From the NCBI RefSeq assembly GCF_024684275.1, contig NZ_JAIKXF010000099.1, positions 1 through 35,315 of the forward strand: a stretch of DNA of 35,315 bases, in the 5' to 3' direction. Below, piece by piece: positions 26,080 to 33,228 of this stretch. How positions within the stretch are numbered: the first letter of the stretch is position 1; each line of letters starts with the position of its first letter. The notes below the pieces were generated by a model. It was given only the letters and a program-made list of their open reading frames with translations. It was not told the origin of the DNA and searched no databases. The position numbers and the translations under genes are program-made. The stretch is from Ruminococcus sp. (GTDB lineage: Bacteria > Bacillota_A > Clostridia > Oscillospirales > Ruminococcaceae).

Positions 26080-26580
26080 ATGGAACTCAGAATTGCGGGA
26101 ACCGTCAACGATTCGATCGTTGACGGCCCCGGAATACGATTTACTGTATTTGTACAGGGCTGTCCCCACAATTGCAAGGGATGTCATAATCCTCAGACAC
26201 ACGATTTTGCAGGAGGTACTGTTACTACAACAGAAGCCCTTCTCGAAATAATTAAAGGAAATCCTCTCCTTGACGGAGTTACTTTCAGCGGTGGAGAACC
26301 CTTTTGTCAGGCAGAGGCTCTCGCATCTCTTGGCAGTGAGATAAAAAAGCTTGGACTTGATATTATAACCTATACAGGCTATACCTTTGAAAAGCTTTAT
26401 GAGGAACGTGCGCAAAAACACTGGAATGACCTTCTTGCAGTTACCGATTATCTTATCGACGGACCTTTTATCCTTGAACAAAAGGATTGGGAGATAAAAT
26501 TCCGCGGAAGTTCAAATCAGCGTTATATCGACTGTCAGGACAGTCTAAGAAACGGTAAAGTAATTGAAATAGAACCATAA
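26080..26580 (+). CDS. nrdG: Anaerobic ribonucleotide reductase activating protein
   Basis: A 166-aa radical-SAM activase that installs the glycyl radical on NrdD. The cluster-binding motif CPHNCKGC gives C28, C32, C35 (CX3CX2C), and TFSGGEP is the SAM-binding GGE motif. It starts 9 nt after nrdD with an AAGGTGA SD, and a strong terminator follows. Confidence 0.95.
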   Translation: MELRIAGTVNDSIVDGPGIRFTVFVQGCPHNCKGCHNPQTHDFAGGTVTTTEALLEIIKGNPLLDGVTFSGGEPFCQAEALASLGSEIKKLGLDIITYTGYTFEKLYEERAQKHWNDLLAVTDYLIDGPFILEQKDWEIKFRGSSNQRYIDCQDSLRNGKVIEIEP

Positions 26581-26605
26581 AGGCGTGAGATCAACGCTAA
26601 AACAT

Positions 26606-26644
26606 AAAAAAGCGGTTTCCAATGTATGGAAACCGCTTTTTGTT
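26606..26644 (+). terminator. Intrinsic terminator after nrdG
   Basis: A 10-bp stem AGCGGTTTCC (26611-26620) / GGAAACCGCT (26628-26637), A-run before and T-run after. Confidence 0.9.
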
Positions 26645-26844
26645 AAGTAAAAAAATCCGCCTTGCCGTCATATAGTGCATAAAACCCGCACGAAGCAGGT
26701 GGGTAAACGCCCTTATGCTTCTCGCTCCCTTCTTCCGCAAAGCGGGAGGTCTGCAGTCCACATACGGAGCTGAATTCCCTTGAATTATGTGTTGGATTAT
26801 AAAAACTATATTTACCCGAACAAGGCAGAATATTTTCTTTTTCT
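26645..26844 (-). ncRNA. ~200-nt structured RNA on the minus strand (6S- or raiA-like candidate)
   Basis: No reading frame fits here, but the minus strand has a promoter, TTGATT-N17-TATAAT (-10 at 26851-26856), and a complete fold. The closing stem is 9 bp (26656-26664 with 26821-26829), stacked on a 7-bp stem (26670-26676 with 26805-26811). Inside are three hairpins: 26677-26718 (GCATAA/TTATGC ends), 26725-26748 (CTCCC/GGGAG) and 26759-26791 (CACATA/TATGTG). A seven-base U-run (plus-strand As 26649-26655) follows the closing stem and would terminate it. Size and closed architecture fit 6S RNA or the raiA-motif RNA of Firmicutes; the multibranched core is less rod-like than classical 6S. Class not certain, a discrete RNA gene quite likely. 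Confidence 0.6.
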
Positions 26845-26850
26845 ATATTT

Positions 26851-26879
26851 ATTATACCACAAAGAATTCAAAAAATCAA
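26851..26879 (-). promoter_or_regulatory. Promoter of the minus-strand structured RNA
   Basis: Minus-strand TTGATT, 17 nt, consensus TATAAT (complement of 26851-26856). Start expected near 26844, just before the closing stem of the RNA. Confidence 0.65.
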
Positions 26880-26921
26880 TAGCAAATCTATGTAAAGTTA
26901 TTAAAATTTGATGAAATTATA

Positions 26922-27212
26922 TTATTCTTCAAGAGCGTCCTGTAATCTTTCCATAAAGAATGCAGAAACCGTTTCAAACTCGTCATCATCATCAATAGAA
27001 GCCAGTATTTCTTCTCCGTCTTCTTCTATAGATTTAAGAATTACAAGCTCACAGTCAGAGTTAAGGAAATCATCATCTTCAACAGCAGGAAGCATTGCAA
27101 AATACTGCTCACCATTGAGCTCTGCTGCATCAAAAAGTTCAAATTGTTTTTTATTTCCTTCCTCATCGATAAGCTCAAAAAGTTCAGGGGTGTATTCATT
27201 CATTTCTGACAT
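26922..27212 (-). CDS. DUF1292 (YrzB-like) acidic protein
   Basis: A 95-aa very acidic protein of the DUF1292 family, common and usually single-gene in Firmicutes. It has the family pattern ELFELIDEEGNKKQFELFDAAELNGEQYF split by short loops, then LVILKSIEEDGEE and the C-terminal FETVSAFFMERL. Start at 27212 is preferred because GGAGA stands 7 nt upstream; the ATG at 27224 has no such site. Its own minus-strand promoter is visible. Function is not known for the family. Confidence 0.85.
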   Translation of the reverse strand: MSEMNEYTPELFELIDEEGNKKQFELFDAAELNGEQYFAMLPAVEDDDFLNSDCELVILKSIEEDGEEILASIDDDDEFETVSAFFMERLQDALEE

Positions 27213-27250
27213 AGTATTCTCCATTCCAGCTTACGCTATTTGATGTTTTA

Positions 27251-27279
27251 ATTATACACTAATAAAGTAAAAAAATCAA
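27251..27279 (-). promoter_or_regulatory. Promoter of the DUF1292 gene
   Basis: Minus-strand TTGATT (complement of 27274-27279), 17 nt, consensus TATAAT (complement of 27251-27256). Confidence 0.7.
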
Positions 27280-27388
27280 GAGGAAAATTGAGTAATATGT
27301 TTATTGATAAAAATGTCAATGGGAAGCCGTTTTCATTGTGACATACGCCGAATTACACTAAAGATTGGTGATAATTGTGTGATTTCTA

Positions 27389-27417
27389 TTGACAATGCAC
27401 AAGAAATGTGGTAATAT
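27389..27417 (+). promoter_or_regulatory. Promoter of the 630-nt non-coding RNA
   Basis: Consensus TTGACA at 27389-27394, 17 nt, TAATAT at 27412-27417. The start would be near 27424. No gene follows for 740 nt. Confidence 0.7.
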
Positions 27418-27423
27418 ATAATC

Positions 27424-28054
27424 AAAGAAAAGGAAAGCTCAGATGAGTGATCCAAGCTGTATTTACTTGGACTGAGGTGAATGCCTCAATGTAAATGATA
27501 ATACGCGGAAGGGAGTGTGAGTCCAATGGAAGAAAAGTTCGCACAGCTGCGTGAAGCCGGCGGGCTTGCTGAGTAATTGGATTCAGTATAACAGGGAATA
27601 AAGGCTGCTTGCTTGTTCCATTGAAAATAGCTCAATATGGCTTTATAATTCGATTACGAGGCTGACGTATTGCTGATCTAAACGGCTTCATGTCCAATAT
27701 ATTTAGATACAGAGTTATCTGAAATTCCGACAATGAGTCTTTAGATATATTGCGAAAAAATCTTTCACAAGAGGTAGAGTCCAATGAGAAGATAGGTTTT
27801 TACTTTATGAAATTGCAGCTATCCGAGGATCAGATCGGATAAATACAACTTTATAGGTGATTCCAATGGAGAAAAACTACATCGCTTAATTACTTTTGAA
27901 GAAAAGGAATGATGTACATGAAAAAGTGGTACACATTGAATATCTAATCCGAAAGGGTGAGTCCAAAGGGTAATTTAGCAAAGTGATGAAAGTCGCTTTA
28001 TATTATTAAATAACAGAATAAAGTAAGCCCCGATGTATTCCTGTCGGGGCTTTT
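27424..28054 (+). ncRNA. ~630-nt large structured RNA gene (ROOL/GOLLD-type candidate)
   Basis: No frame of reasonable length is open on either strand, yet the stretch is bounded by a promoter and an intrinsic terminator. Many helices are visible: 27461-27466/27491-27496 enclosing the TGAGG/CCTCA hairpin 27473-27488; hairpins 27540-27551 and 27554-27567 (GGCG loop); a 13-bp helix 27695-27707/27740-27752 with two wobble pairs; 27821-27840; 27908-27937; 27980-27999. A short motif near GAGTCCAATGGA recurs at 27517, 27777, 27856 and 27955, with a weaker copy at 27445. Size, absence of coding and multi-helix design fit the 'large ornate' RNAs such as ROOL (originally found in rumen bacteria) or GOLLD. 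I cannot confirm the class from memory. Confidence 0.7.
28025..28054 (+). terminator. Intrinsic terminator of the large RNA
   Basis: A perfect 9-bp stem AAGCCCCGA (28025-28033) / TCGGGGCTT (28044-28052) followed by Ts. Confidence 0.88.
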
Positions 28055-28167
28055 CTGTTGATGATAGAAGTATATATAAATTTGTATTTTTCTTTATGTT
28101 ATCATATATTTATCACAAAAATGTTTATAATATAACATAGTGACTTAAATTAGAAAGGACGAGCAGT

Positions 28168-29631
28168 ATGTCAGACAATTACAACGATAGGGATCATTCG
28201 CCTTCAGACAGCAGCAGATCAAGTGATATATATGGCAGCAACTCTTCTGACAAAATTGAGAACTCTTTTAACTACAGATCAAGCAGTAACGAAACCGGCT
28301 TTGATTCGGATTCATCATATACATTTACATCAGAAAATACTTCAAAAGCTTCAAAAAGGAATAAGAATATCTTTTTAAAAAGTGCAGCAGCGCTCCTTGC
28401 AGTAGCAGTATTAAGCGTCTGCGGTGTAAAGGTATATAAATTTCTAAGTGTTACAAAAGATGAATTAGTAGCCGAATATACAGGAGATTCGTCACGAGCT
28501 GTTACTAAAATAGCTGATGAAGAAAAGTCAAAAGATACCAATAAGGAGCCTCTGCCAAGTCTGATCGAGCTCGCTTCAAGGTCCGATGCAAAGCCACTCC
28601 CGGATATTGTGGATTCGATCATGCCATCTGTTGTAGGCATCGCTTCAACCTTTGAATATGAGCAGGAGCAGCCATTCAGCATATGGGGCTGGAACCCTCA
28701 GCCGCAAATGCAGCAGTTCAGACAAACAGGAACAGGCTTTATAATTACGGAAGACGGGTATATTGTTACTAACTCTCACGTGGTTTATGACGAAGAATAT
28801 AAAGCAGGCAGAGCTACAGATGTTTCAGTTTTATTCAGTGACGAATCCGAGCACGAAGCAAGTATAATCGCTTATGATCCTGATACAGATATTGCAGTCC
28901 TAAAAGTTAATGAAAAAGGGCTGAAGCCTGCTGTTCTTGGTGACAGCGATGAGCTGCGAGTTGGCGAGCTTGTTATTGCTGTCGGTAATCCTCTTGGTTT
29001 TGATTTGTTTGGTACAGTTACAAGCGGAATCGTTTCTGCGTTAAACAGAAAAATTGACATAAATGCAAGAAAAATGAACCTGATACAGACAGATGCTGCA
29101 ATAAACAGCGGCAATTCAGGCGGTCCGCTTCTAAACAGCTGCGGACAGGTAATAGGTATAAATTCAGCAAAAATGTCAACAAGCTACACCAGCAATATGG
29201 CAAGCGTAGAAGGGCTTTGCTTTGCTATACCGATAAAAGAAGCAAAGTCCATTATAGATGACCTTATAAACTACAAATACGTTACAGGCAGACCTCAGAT
29301 CGGTATTACAACAAATGATATCAGTGAAGCGCAGTCACGCTATTGGAATATCCCCGTAGGCGTTTATGTAAGAACTGTTCAAGAGGGAAGTGCCGCCGAT
29401 CTTGCAGGTATAGAGATCGGAGACGTAATAATTGATATAGAAGGCGAAGCAGTTGCAACTGCACAGGAGCTTAACGAAATAAGAGATAAATACAAAGCAG
29501 GAGATACAATTACTATTACGGTATCAAGAAATGAAAGAGATATTAAAATTAAAGTCACCTTGCAAGAAGCAAAATATGTATCTGATGACTTGAAGGATCC
29601 CAAAAGCGATCCAAACACATCAGAAAATTAA
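28168..29631 (+). CDS. htrA: Membrane-anchored HtrA/DegP-family serine protease
   Basis: A 487-aa protein: Ser/Asn/Asp-rich cytoplasmic N-terminus (1-64), one transmembrane helix (about 68-88), an acidic linker, a trypsin-like protease domain (about 145-370) and one PDZ domain (about 385-470). The catalytic triad is visible as H204 (TNSHVV), D241 (DTDIAVLKV) and S317 (GNSGGPLL). This is the layout of B. subtilis HtrA/HtrB/YyxA, surface quality-control proteases handling misfolded exported proteins. SD AAAGGACGAG precedes the ATG. A TATAAT (28126-28131) lies upstream without a clear -35. Monocistronic, followed by a good terminator. Confidence 0.94.
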   Translation: MSDNYNDRDHSPSDSSRSSDIYGSNSSDKIENSFNYRSSSNETGFDSDSSYTFTSENTSKASKRNKNIFLKSAAALLAVAVLSVCGVKVYKFLSVTKDELVAEYTGDSSRAVTKIADEEKSKDTNKEPLPSLIELASRSDAKPLPDIVDSIMPSVVGIASTFEYEQEQPFSIWGWNPQPQMQQFRQTGTGFIITEDGYIVTNSHVVYDEEYKAGRATDVSVLFSDESEHEASIIAYDPDTDIAVLKVNEKGLKPAVLGDSDELRVGELVIAVGNPLGFDLFGTVTSGIVSALNRKIDINARKMNLIQTDAAINSGNSGGPLLNSCGQVIGINSAKMSTSYTSNMASVEGLCFAIPIKEAKSIIDDLINYKYVTGRPQIGITTNDISEAQSRYWNIPVGVYVRTVQEGSAADLAGIEIGDVIIDIEGEAVATAQELNEIRDKYKAGDTITITVSRNERDIKIKVTLQEAKYVSDDLKDPKSDPNTSEN

Positions 29632-29635
29632 AAGA

Positions 29636-29664
29636 AAAAGTTCACTCGATCTGAGTGAACTTTT
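29636..29664 (+). terminator. Intrinsic terminator after htrA
   Basis: AAAAGTTCACTC pairs perfectly with GAGTGAACTTTT around a 5-nt loop, with further Ts. Confidence 0.88.
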
Positions 29665-29988
29665 GAGTCTATCCTAAAATTTGTGTAAACCTCTGAAGTA
29701 GTGTATAATAGAAGAGACACTACTTCGGAGGTTTTAATTATGAGCAGAAGACGAAGAAATGGAACAGAAGAGCAGCGAGCAAGAAGAGAGCTGATAAGCG
29801 ATTTTCTTTCAGCAGCGAATATACAGAGCATGGATGATATTCAGGAACTGTTCAAGGAAGCACTTGCCGGATTTATGGAAGGCAGCCTTGAATCAGAGCT
29901 TGATTCCGAACTCGGATATGAACCATACGACGTTACCACCGTATTTCAGATTCCTGTTAGATACGGAGAATGGAAAGCTGGCTGTTGA
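29665..29988 (+). mobile_element. Left-end remnant of an IS256-family insertion sequence
   Basis: The likely left end begins near 29665 (CCTAAAATTTGTGTAAAC, an IS256-like end sequence). An internal promoter, TTGTGT-N17-TATAAT (29681-29709), overlaps a 17-bp inverted repeat (29688-29704 with 29717-29733) whose right arm contains the GGAGG of the transposase, a common device to block translation from read-through transcripts. Only the first ~70 codons of the transposase remain and no right end is recognisable, so the element is dead. Confidence 0.7.
29740..29988 (+). pseudogene. Truncated IS256-family (mutator-type) transposase, N-terminal fragment
   Basis: The start of a mutator-family transposase: an Arg-rich beginning, then the family-typical DDIQELFKEALAGFMEGSLE followed by SELDSELGYEPYD. 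It diverges at about 29935 and stops at 29988, where a full transposase would run to ~400 residues, so the DDE catalytic domain is missing. Start chosen at 29740 because of the GGAGG in the hairpin just upstream. Confidence 0.8.
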
Positions 29989-30220
29989 GAAGTGCAGCTA
30001 TAAGTCAAGCGGAGCTCATCAGCTGCCGGAGGATACTTCACACGATGGTTATGAGCTTAAAAGTATGGATATGGTACGTTTTATATATCAGACCTGCGGC
30101 TGGGATATGAAGTCCACATACCGTATACGGGGTATAGCTGTGCCTGACCGAGATATGGTCGTATTCGACCTTACAACGGCGTATCGTGTTACTAAGAGTC
30201 AGAGTAACGAAAACCAGTAA
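29969..30220 (+). pseudogene. Unrecognised gene fragment joined to the transposase remnant
   Basis: A different reading frame takes over at about 29969 and stays open to 30220 (83 codons), from LAVEKCSYKSSGAHQ to TAYRVTKSQ, ending in a polar tail. It has no start codon or SD of its own at the junction, so it looks like the 3' end of another gene fused by deletion to the IS remnant. It has the look of a real, globular protein end (MDMVRFIYQTCGW, DRDMVVFDLTTAYRV), but I cannot assign a family. Confidence 0.45.
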
Positions 30221-30259
30221 TCCTTAATCTTTTCGTTTGTATTAAAACACTGAGATATC

Positions 30260-30288
30260 TTGACATAATGTAGTTCATATGATATACT
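30260..30288 (+). promoter_or_regulatory. Promoter of the HEPN gene pair
   Basis: Consensus TTGACA at 30260-30265, 17 nt, TATACT at 30283-30288. Start near 30295. The 8-bp palindrome TAGCGCTA lies in the leader around 30311-30318. Confidence 0.75.
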
Positions 30289-30346
30289 GATGCTAAATAA
30301 GCACTGTAATTAGCGCTACATGATGTTTGAGTAATAGGTGTTGAGA

Positions 30347-31579
30347 ATGGTAAGAGAAAAAGCTTTAATAGAGGAATGCAATACCGATGAGGCAGTAGGT
30401 CGAATGTTCAAATATTCTATTGCCGATTTTTCATTGGATAAAATTGATATACTTGTCACAATTCTAATCCAAGAAACTCAACTCACCCAATATTTAATTG
30501 ATTATCCTGTTGCAACTATAATATGTGCGCAAAGCCATCTTGAAAAACTAACTGAATCAACCGCAAAAATATTATATCATAAAGAATTGAAAGATTTTAT
30601 TTCAAATATGTATTGCATAGATTGGAAGAGAAAGGAAATAACCGGAAGAACTTTTATAAAAGAGGGTATTATTGACCATAAGCACACAGTACAGGATGCA
30701 ATAAAGATAGCCAAGCTTTTTTCTGGTTACATTCAATCGTTATTAAATAATATTGATAATTCGAGAATTACCAGCAATTACTTTTTGCATAAAATAGCCT
30801 TGTGGGATGCCGATTACTCAGGTTCATATGATTTTGGTGATGTGAGGGTTGATTTTGGTATTTCACTGCCAGATAGAAAAGATTACAAAGTTGCTATATG
30901 TGAAATGCAATACAATCAGTATCAGTTGAATAATGGCTATTATGGAACTTTTTCATTTATCGAACGAAGGTGCACAACTCTTCTGACTCTATTACAACTG
31001 TTTTTACGTACTCCTGTTTATGCGCTTGACTCTAAAACGCAATTGTATTCTGAACAGAAACCTGGCGCTTTATATATTATTTCAAGGGATTATAATAAAG
31101 AAGACTACATAACTGATAAAATCAATAATAGTATCATTCCAGCAGACATCAAGCATTTATATGACTCTTTTGGTAAATTATCGCATGATTATAAAGAAGT
31201 GTTCATGAACGCTTCTTCTATGTACGTTAAAGGGTTAAAGCAACTAGGTAACCAGTTTCAAGCAATTACATATTTTATCATTGCTTTAGAAACACTTTCT
31301 AATTTATACCCAGAGATAAGCGATAATAAGGTGGAGAGGATCATAGGACTAATAAACAAGGTTTTCGGCGGTTCTGTAAACGAAGAATTTATTGACTTGT
31401 GTTATAAAATACGTTGTACATATGTTCATGCCGGACTATCTAATGAGAGTGCCATCAATAATATCTTTTTTAAGTATATTATTCATAGTGATTTTTATGA
31501 CTATATAGAAAGACTTACAAACTTCACATTAATAAGGTGGTTGGAGAATGATTCTACACGGTTTCAAAGTAGCGAGTAA
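30347..31579 (+). CDS. HEPN-domain protein, candidate defence RNase
   Basis: A 410-aa, AT-rich, hydrophilic protein without membrane segments. The C-terminal ~130 residues look like an ApeA/Abi-type HEPN domain: a helix AITYFIIALETLSNLYPE, a second helix around KVERIIGLI, then IRCTYVHAG with the RX4H ribonuclease signature R356/H361. The N-terminal ~270 residues (beta-rich in the middle, YDFGDVRVDFGISLPD) match no family I know. The track-length GTG start at 30338 lacks an SD; ATG 30347 has AGGTG 6 nt upstream and is preferred. It overlaps the next gene by 32 nt. Context (IS remnant, type III TA) suggests abortive-infection defence; HEPN RNase activity is inferred from the motif only. Confidence 0.7.
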   Translation: MVREKALIEECNTDEAVGRMFKYSIADFSLDKIDILVTILIQETQLTQYLIDYPVATIICAQSHLEKLTESTAKILYHKELKDFISNMYCIDWKRKEITGRTFIKEGIIDHKHTVQDAIKIAKLFSGYIQSLLNNIDNSRITSNYFLHKIALWDADYSGSYDFGDVRVDFGISLPDRKDYKVAICEMQYNQYQLNNGYYGTFSFIERRCTTLLTLLQLFLRTPVYALDSKTQLYSEQKPGALYIISRDYNKEDYITDKINNSIIPADIKHLYDSFGKLSHDYKEVFMNASSMYVKGLKQLGNQFQAITYFIIALETLSNLYPEISDNKVERIIGLINKVFGGSVNEEFIDLCYKIRCTYVHAGLSNESAINNIFFKYIIHSDFYDYIERLTNFTLIRWLENDSTRFQSSE

Positions 31580-32090
31580 TAAAAAGATATACTGCAATAC
31601 GATAGAAAATGGCAATATTCCTAAGTGTGTTGATATGTTTGATATGGCGGGCAATCATTTTCAAGTTATATATGAAGCGACATTAACAGGAATTGAAGAT
31701 TGGTTTTTCGATGAAAAGAACAGGAGCTTTTGTTTTCACGCTTTTAATAAGTATTTTGACGATATTGATGGCGGAGTAATGGATACAATGATGTGTACGC
31801 ATTTTGTATGGGTATCAGGCGGATGTCCTTTAAAGCATGGAGAGTTTGCTGGAGGATGTACTGACGAAATTAGATTTAATTACAATAATGGAAAAGAAGG
31901 TCTGGAATCATTTGTAGAATGGATTAGAAGTCAAAATGAAGTCGGGACTCCTGTTAAAGTCTATTATATTATGAAAGAACCTATTTATCACGGGAAGATG
32001 TCGCACTATAGAACGACCTGGATTACAATGAATGAATTGATGGAAAGTAAAAGAAGAATGGAATCAAAAGAAAGTAAACTGCCAAGATAA
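31548..32090 (+). CDS. Unknown protein overlapping the HEPN gene
   Basis: A 180-aa protein I do not recognise. It is rich in aromatic residues and has possible metal or active-site residues in the middle: FCFHAFNKYFDD, MCTHFVW, GGCPLKHGEFAGGC. The His/Cys-rich block at about 85-105 could bind metal. The C-terminus is basic and helical (MESKRRMESKESK). It starts inside the HEPN gene (32-nt overlap) with AGGTGG about 7 nt upstream, so the two are co-translated. It could be an antitoxin or regulator of the HEPN protein, or a substrate/sensor subunit; these are guesses from gene order. Confidence 0.6.
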   Translation: MILHGFKVASNKKIYCNTIENGNIPKCVDMFDMAGNHFQVIYEATLTGIEDWFFDEKNRSFCFHAFNKYFDDIDGGVMDTMMCTHFVWVSGGCPLKHGEFAGGCTDEIRFNYNNGKEGLESFVEWIRSQNEVGTPVKVYYIMKEPIYHGKMSHYRTTWITMNELMESKRRMESKESKLPR

Positions 32091-32336
32091 TACAGTTGCT
32101 AATAAATGGTAATGTAGTAAAGATGCTAGAAATAAAAGAATGAAGCAGCCCACTGGGTATGTTTCCAAATTACGATACATTTCGTAAGACGGAGACATTC
32201 CAATAAACTCCAGTTAGACCTTATTAGTTACTTCTAGTTTAATCTATTTAGACTTCATTGGATAGGGTGTTTTGTTATTGGGCGGTTACGCCTTTCCGTT
32301 GCGTTCTTGACCTTGAGCCAATTTCAAAAATTGCTA
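32091..32336 (+). other. Spacer between HEPN pair and type III TA, nothing assigned
   Basis: About 245 nt without a credible frame or terminator. A few AT-rich imperfect repeats (CCAATAA at 32200 region with TTATTGG near 32275) are visible but no clear structure. Confidence 0.5.
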
Positions 32337-32365
32337 TTGACAAATCCTGATTTGTGGGATATAAT
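32337..32365 (+). promoter_or_regulatory. Consensus promoter of the type III toxin-antitoxin locus
   Basis: Perfect TTGACA (32337-32342), 17 nt, perfect TATAAT (32360-32365). Start near 32372. Such a strong promoter is expected for an antitoxin RNA that must be made in excess. Confidence 0.9.
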
Positions 32366-32371
32366 ATATGT

Positions 32372-32520
32372 GAAGATAAGTTTCGGCTTATCATATGGAA
32401 GCTTAGGCTTCTGTAAAGAGCAGTGAGTCCTACTGTGAGTGGAAACCATAAGAGCGGTGAGTCCTACCGTAAGTGGAAACCATAAGAGCGGTGAGTCCTA
32501 CCGTAAGTGGAAACTATTCT
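32372..32520 (+). ncRNA. Type III antitoxin RNA (ToxI/CptI-like) with three 34-nt repeats
   Basis: Two leader hairpins (32375-32392 and 32398-32411) precede three direct tandem repeats of exactly 34 nt: 32417-32450, 32451-32484 and 32485-32518. Each contains GTGAGTCCTAC and AAGTGGAAAC-type blocks. Between repeat 1 and repeats 2/3 the stem CAGT/ACTG becomes CGGT/ACCG, a compensatory change that supports a stem around the loop GAGTCCT. In the ToxIN/CptIN/AbiQ systems, such repeats fold as pseudoknots, are cut apart by the toxin and inhibit it as an RNA-protein ring. The terminator and toxin gene follow at once. Repeat number and length are within the known range. Confidence 0.88.
32417..32518 (+). 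repeat. Three 34-nt tandem repeats of the antitoxin RNA
   Basis: Repeats 2 and 3 are identical for the first 30 nt. Repeat 1 differs at the paired stem positions (A/T pair in place of G/C) and one further position (G for A in GTGAG). There are no spacers, so this is not a CRISPR array. Confidence 0.9.
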
Positions 32521-32550
32521 AAGGCTGCGGAACTTTTTCCGCAGCCTTTT
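32521..32550 (+). terminator. Attenuating terminator between antitoxin RNA and toxin
   Basis: A 12-bp stem AAGGCTGCGGAA / TTCCGCAGCCTT with a T-run. In type III TA loci a terminator at this place lets only a fraction of transcripts reach the toxin gene, setting the RNA:toxin ratio. Confidence 0.9.
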
Positions 32551-32567
32551 CACTTGGAGATGATATA

Positions 32568-33095
32568 ATGAAACAACAAAGACTATCCTTTTACAGAATA
32601 GATTTGAAATATGTACGCGAATTAGCTAAAAAAGACGACATTGTCAGATCTGTATCTCCACAAATCGGAAAGGAACAGCGTCCGTTTGTGGGCGTTATTA
32701 TCATATGTGGTGATAAGAAATACTGCGTTCCCCTGAGTTCCCCCAAGCCCAAACACGAAAGCATGAGAAATGATAAAGATTTTACAAAAATTGTTGTCAA
32801 AAACAAATTAATAGGTGTTTTAAATTTTAACAGTATGATTCCTGTTGATGAAGCTGTTATAATGTCTCTTGACTTGACAATCCATAGTAATGATACACCG
32901 CAAAATAAGTATTATAAGATACTAACCAAGAAACAACTTAACTGGTGTCAGCAGAATCAAGATGACATTGTTAATAAAGCAAACAAGCTCTATCTTATAG
33001 TAACAGAAACGCCCGATAAAATGATAAACCTTACCCGCCGCTGCTGCGATTTCAAAAAGCTGGAAGCGGTACTTGAAAAGTACATATCAAAATAA
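32568..33095 (+). CDS. toxN: Type III toxin, ToxN/AbiQ/CptN-family endoribonuclease
   Basis: A 175-aa ToxN-family RNase. The family blocks are present in order: an N-terminal FYRIDLKYVREL, RPFVGVII at 38-45, KYCVPLSSPKPKH at 51-63 (active-site Ser57/Ser58 and Lys60 region), then LNFNSMIPV at 85-93, and a helical C-terminus. It cuts cellular and its own antitoxin RNA and is held inactive by the repeats encoded just upstream. Such systems cause phage abortive infection or plasmid stability. SD GGAGATG stands before the ATG. Base composition is AT-rich like the other accessory genes here. Confidence 0.88.
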   Translation: MKQQRLSFYRIDLKYVRELAKKDDIVRSVSPQIGKEQRPFVGVIIICGDKKYCVPLSSPKPKHESMRNDKDFTKIVVKNKLIGVLNFNSMIPVDEAVIMSLDLTIHSNDTPQNKYYKILTKKQLNWCQQNQDDIVNKANKLYLIVTETPDKMINLTRRCCDFKKLEAVLEKYISK

Positions 33096-33172
33096 TTAAA
33101 TATATATGTGTGTGATAAATGGCTGTTTTTAGGCGAATAAAAGCGGGGTTCAGATTGCTCCACCTTTACAGT

Positions 33173-33200
33173 AAAGCTCACGCAATCGCGTGAGCTTTTT
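33173..33200 (+). terminator. Intrinsic terminator after the toxin gene
   Basis: AAAGCTCACGC / GCGTGAGCTTT with an AATC loop and a T-run ends the type III locus. Confidence 0.85.
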
Positions 33201-33228
33201 AATTATTTCTGCACAAAGGGAAACTATT

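Noticed and set aside
25675..26481. 268-aa minus-strand frame opposite nrdD/nrdG
   Set aside because: Antisense shadow of two certain genes.
27424..28054. tmRNA, RNase P RNA or a second type III antitoxin
   Set aside because: No tag-peptide frame or CCA-ending tRNA-like end, no RNase P conserved core seen, the recurring motifs are not equally spaced and no toxin gene follows.
32417..32518. CRISPR array
   Set aside because: The 34-nt units are directly adjacent with no spacers, and they are followed by a terminator and a ToxN gene, so they are type III antitoxin repeats.
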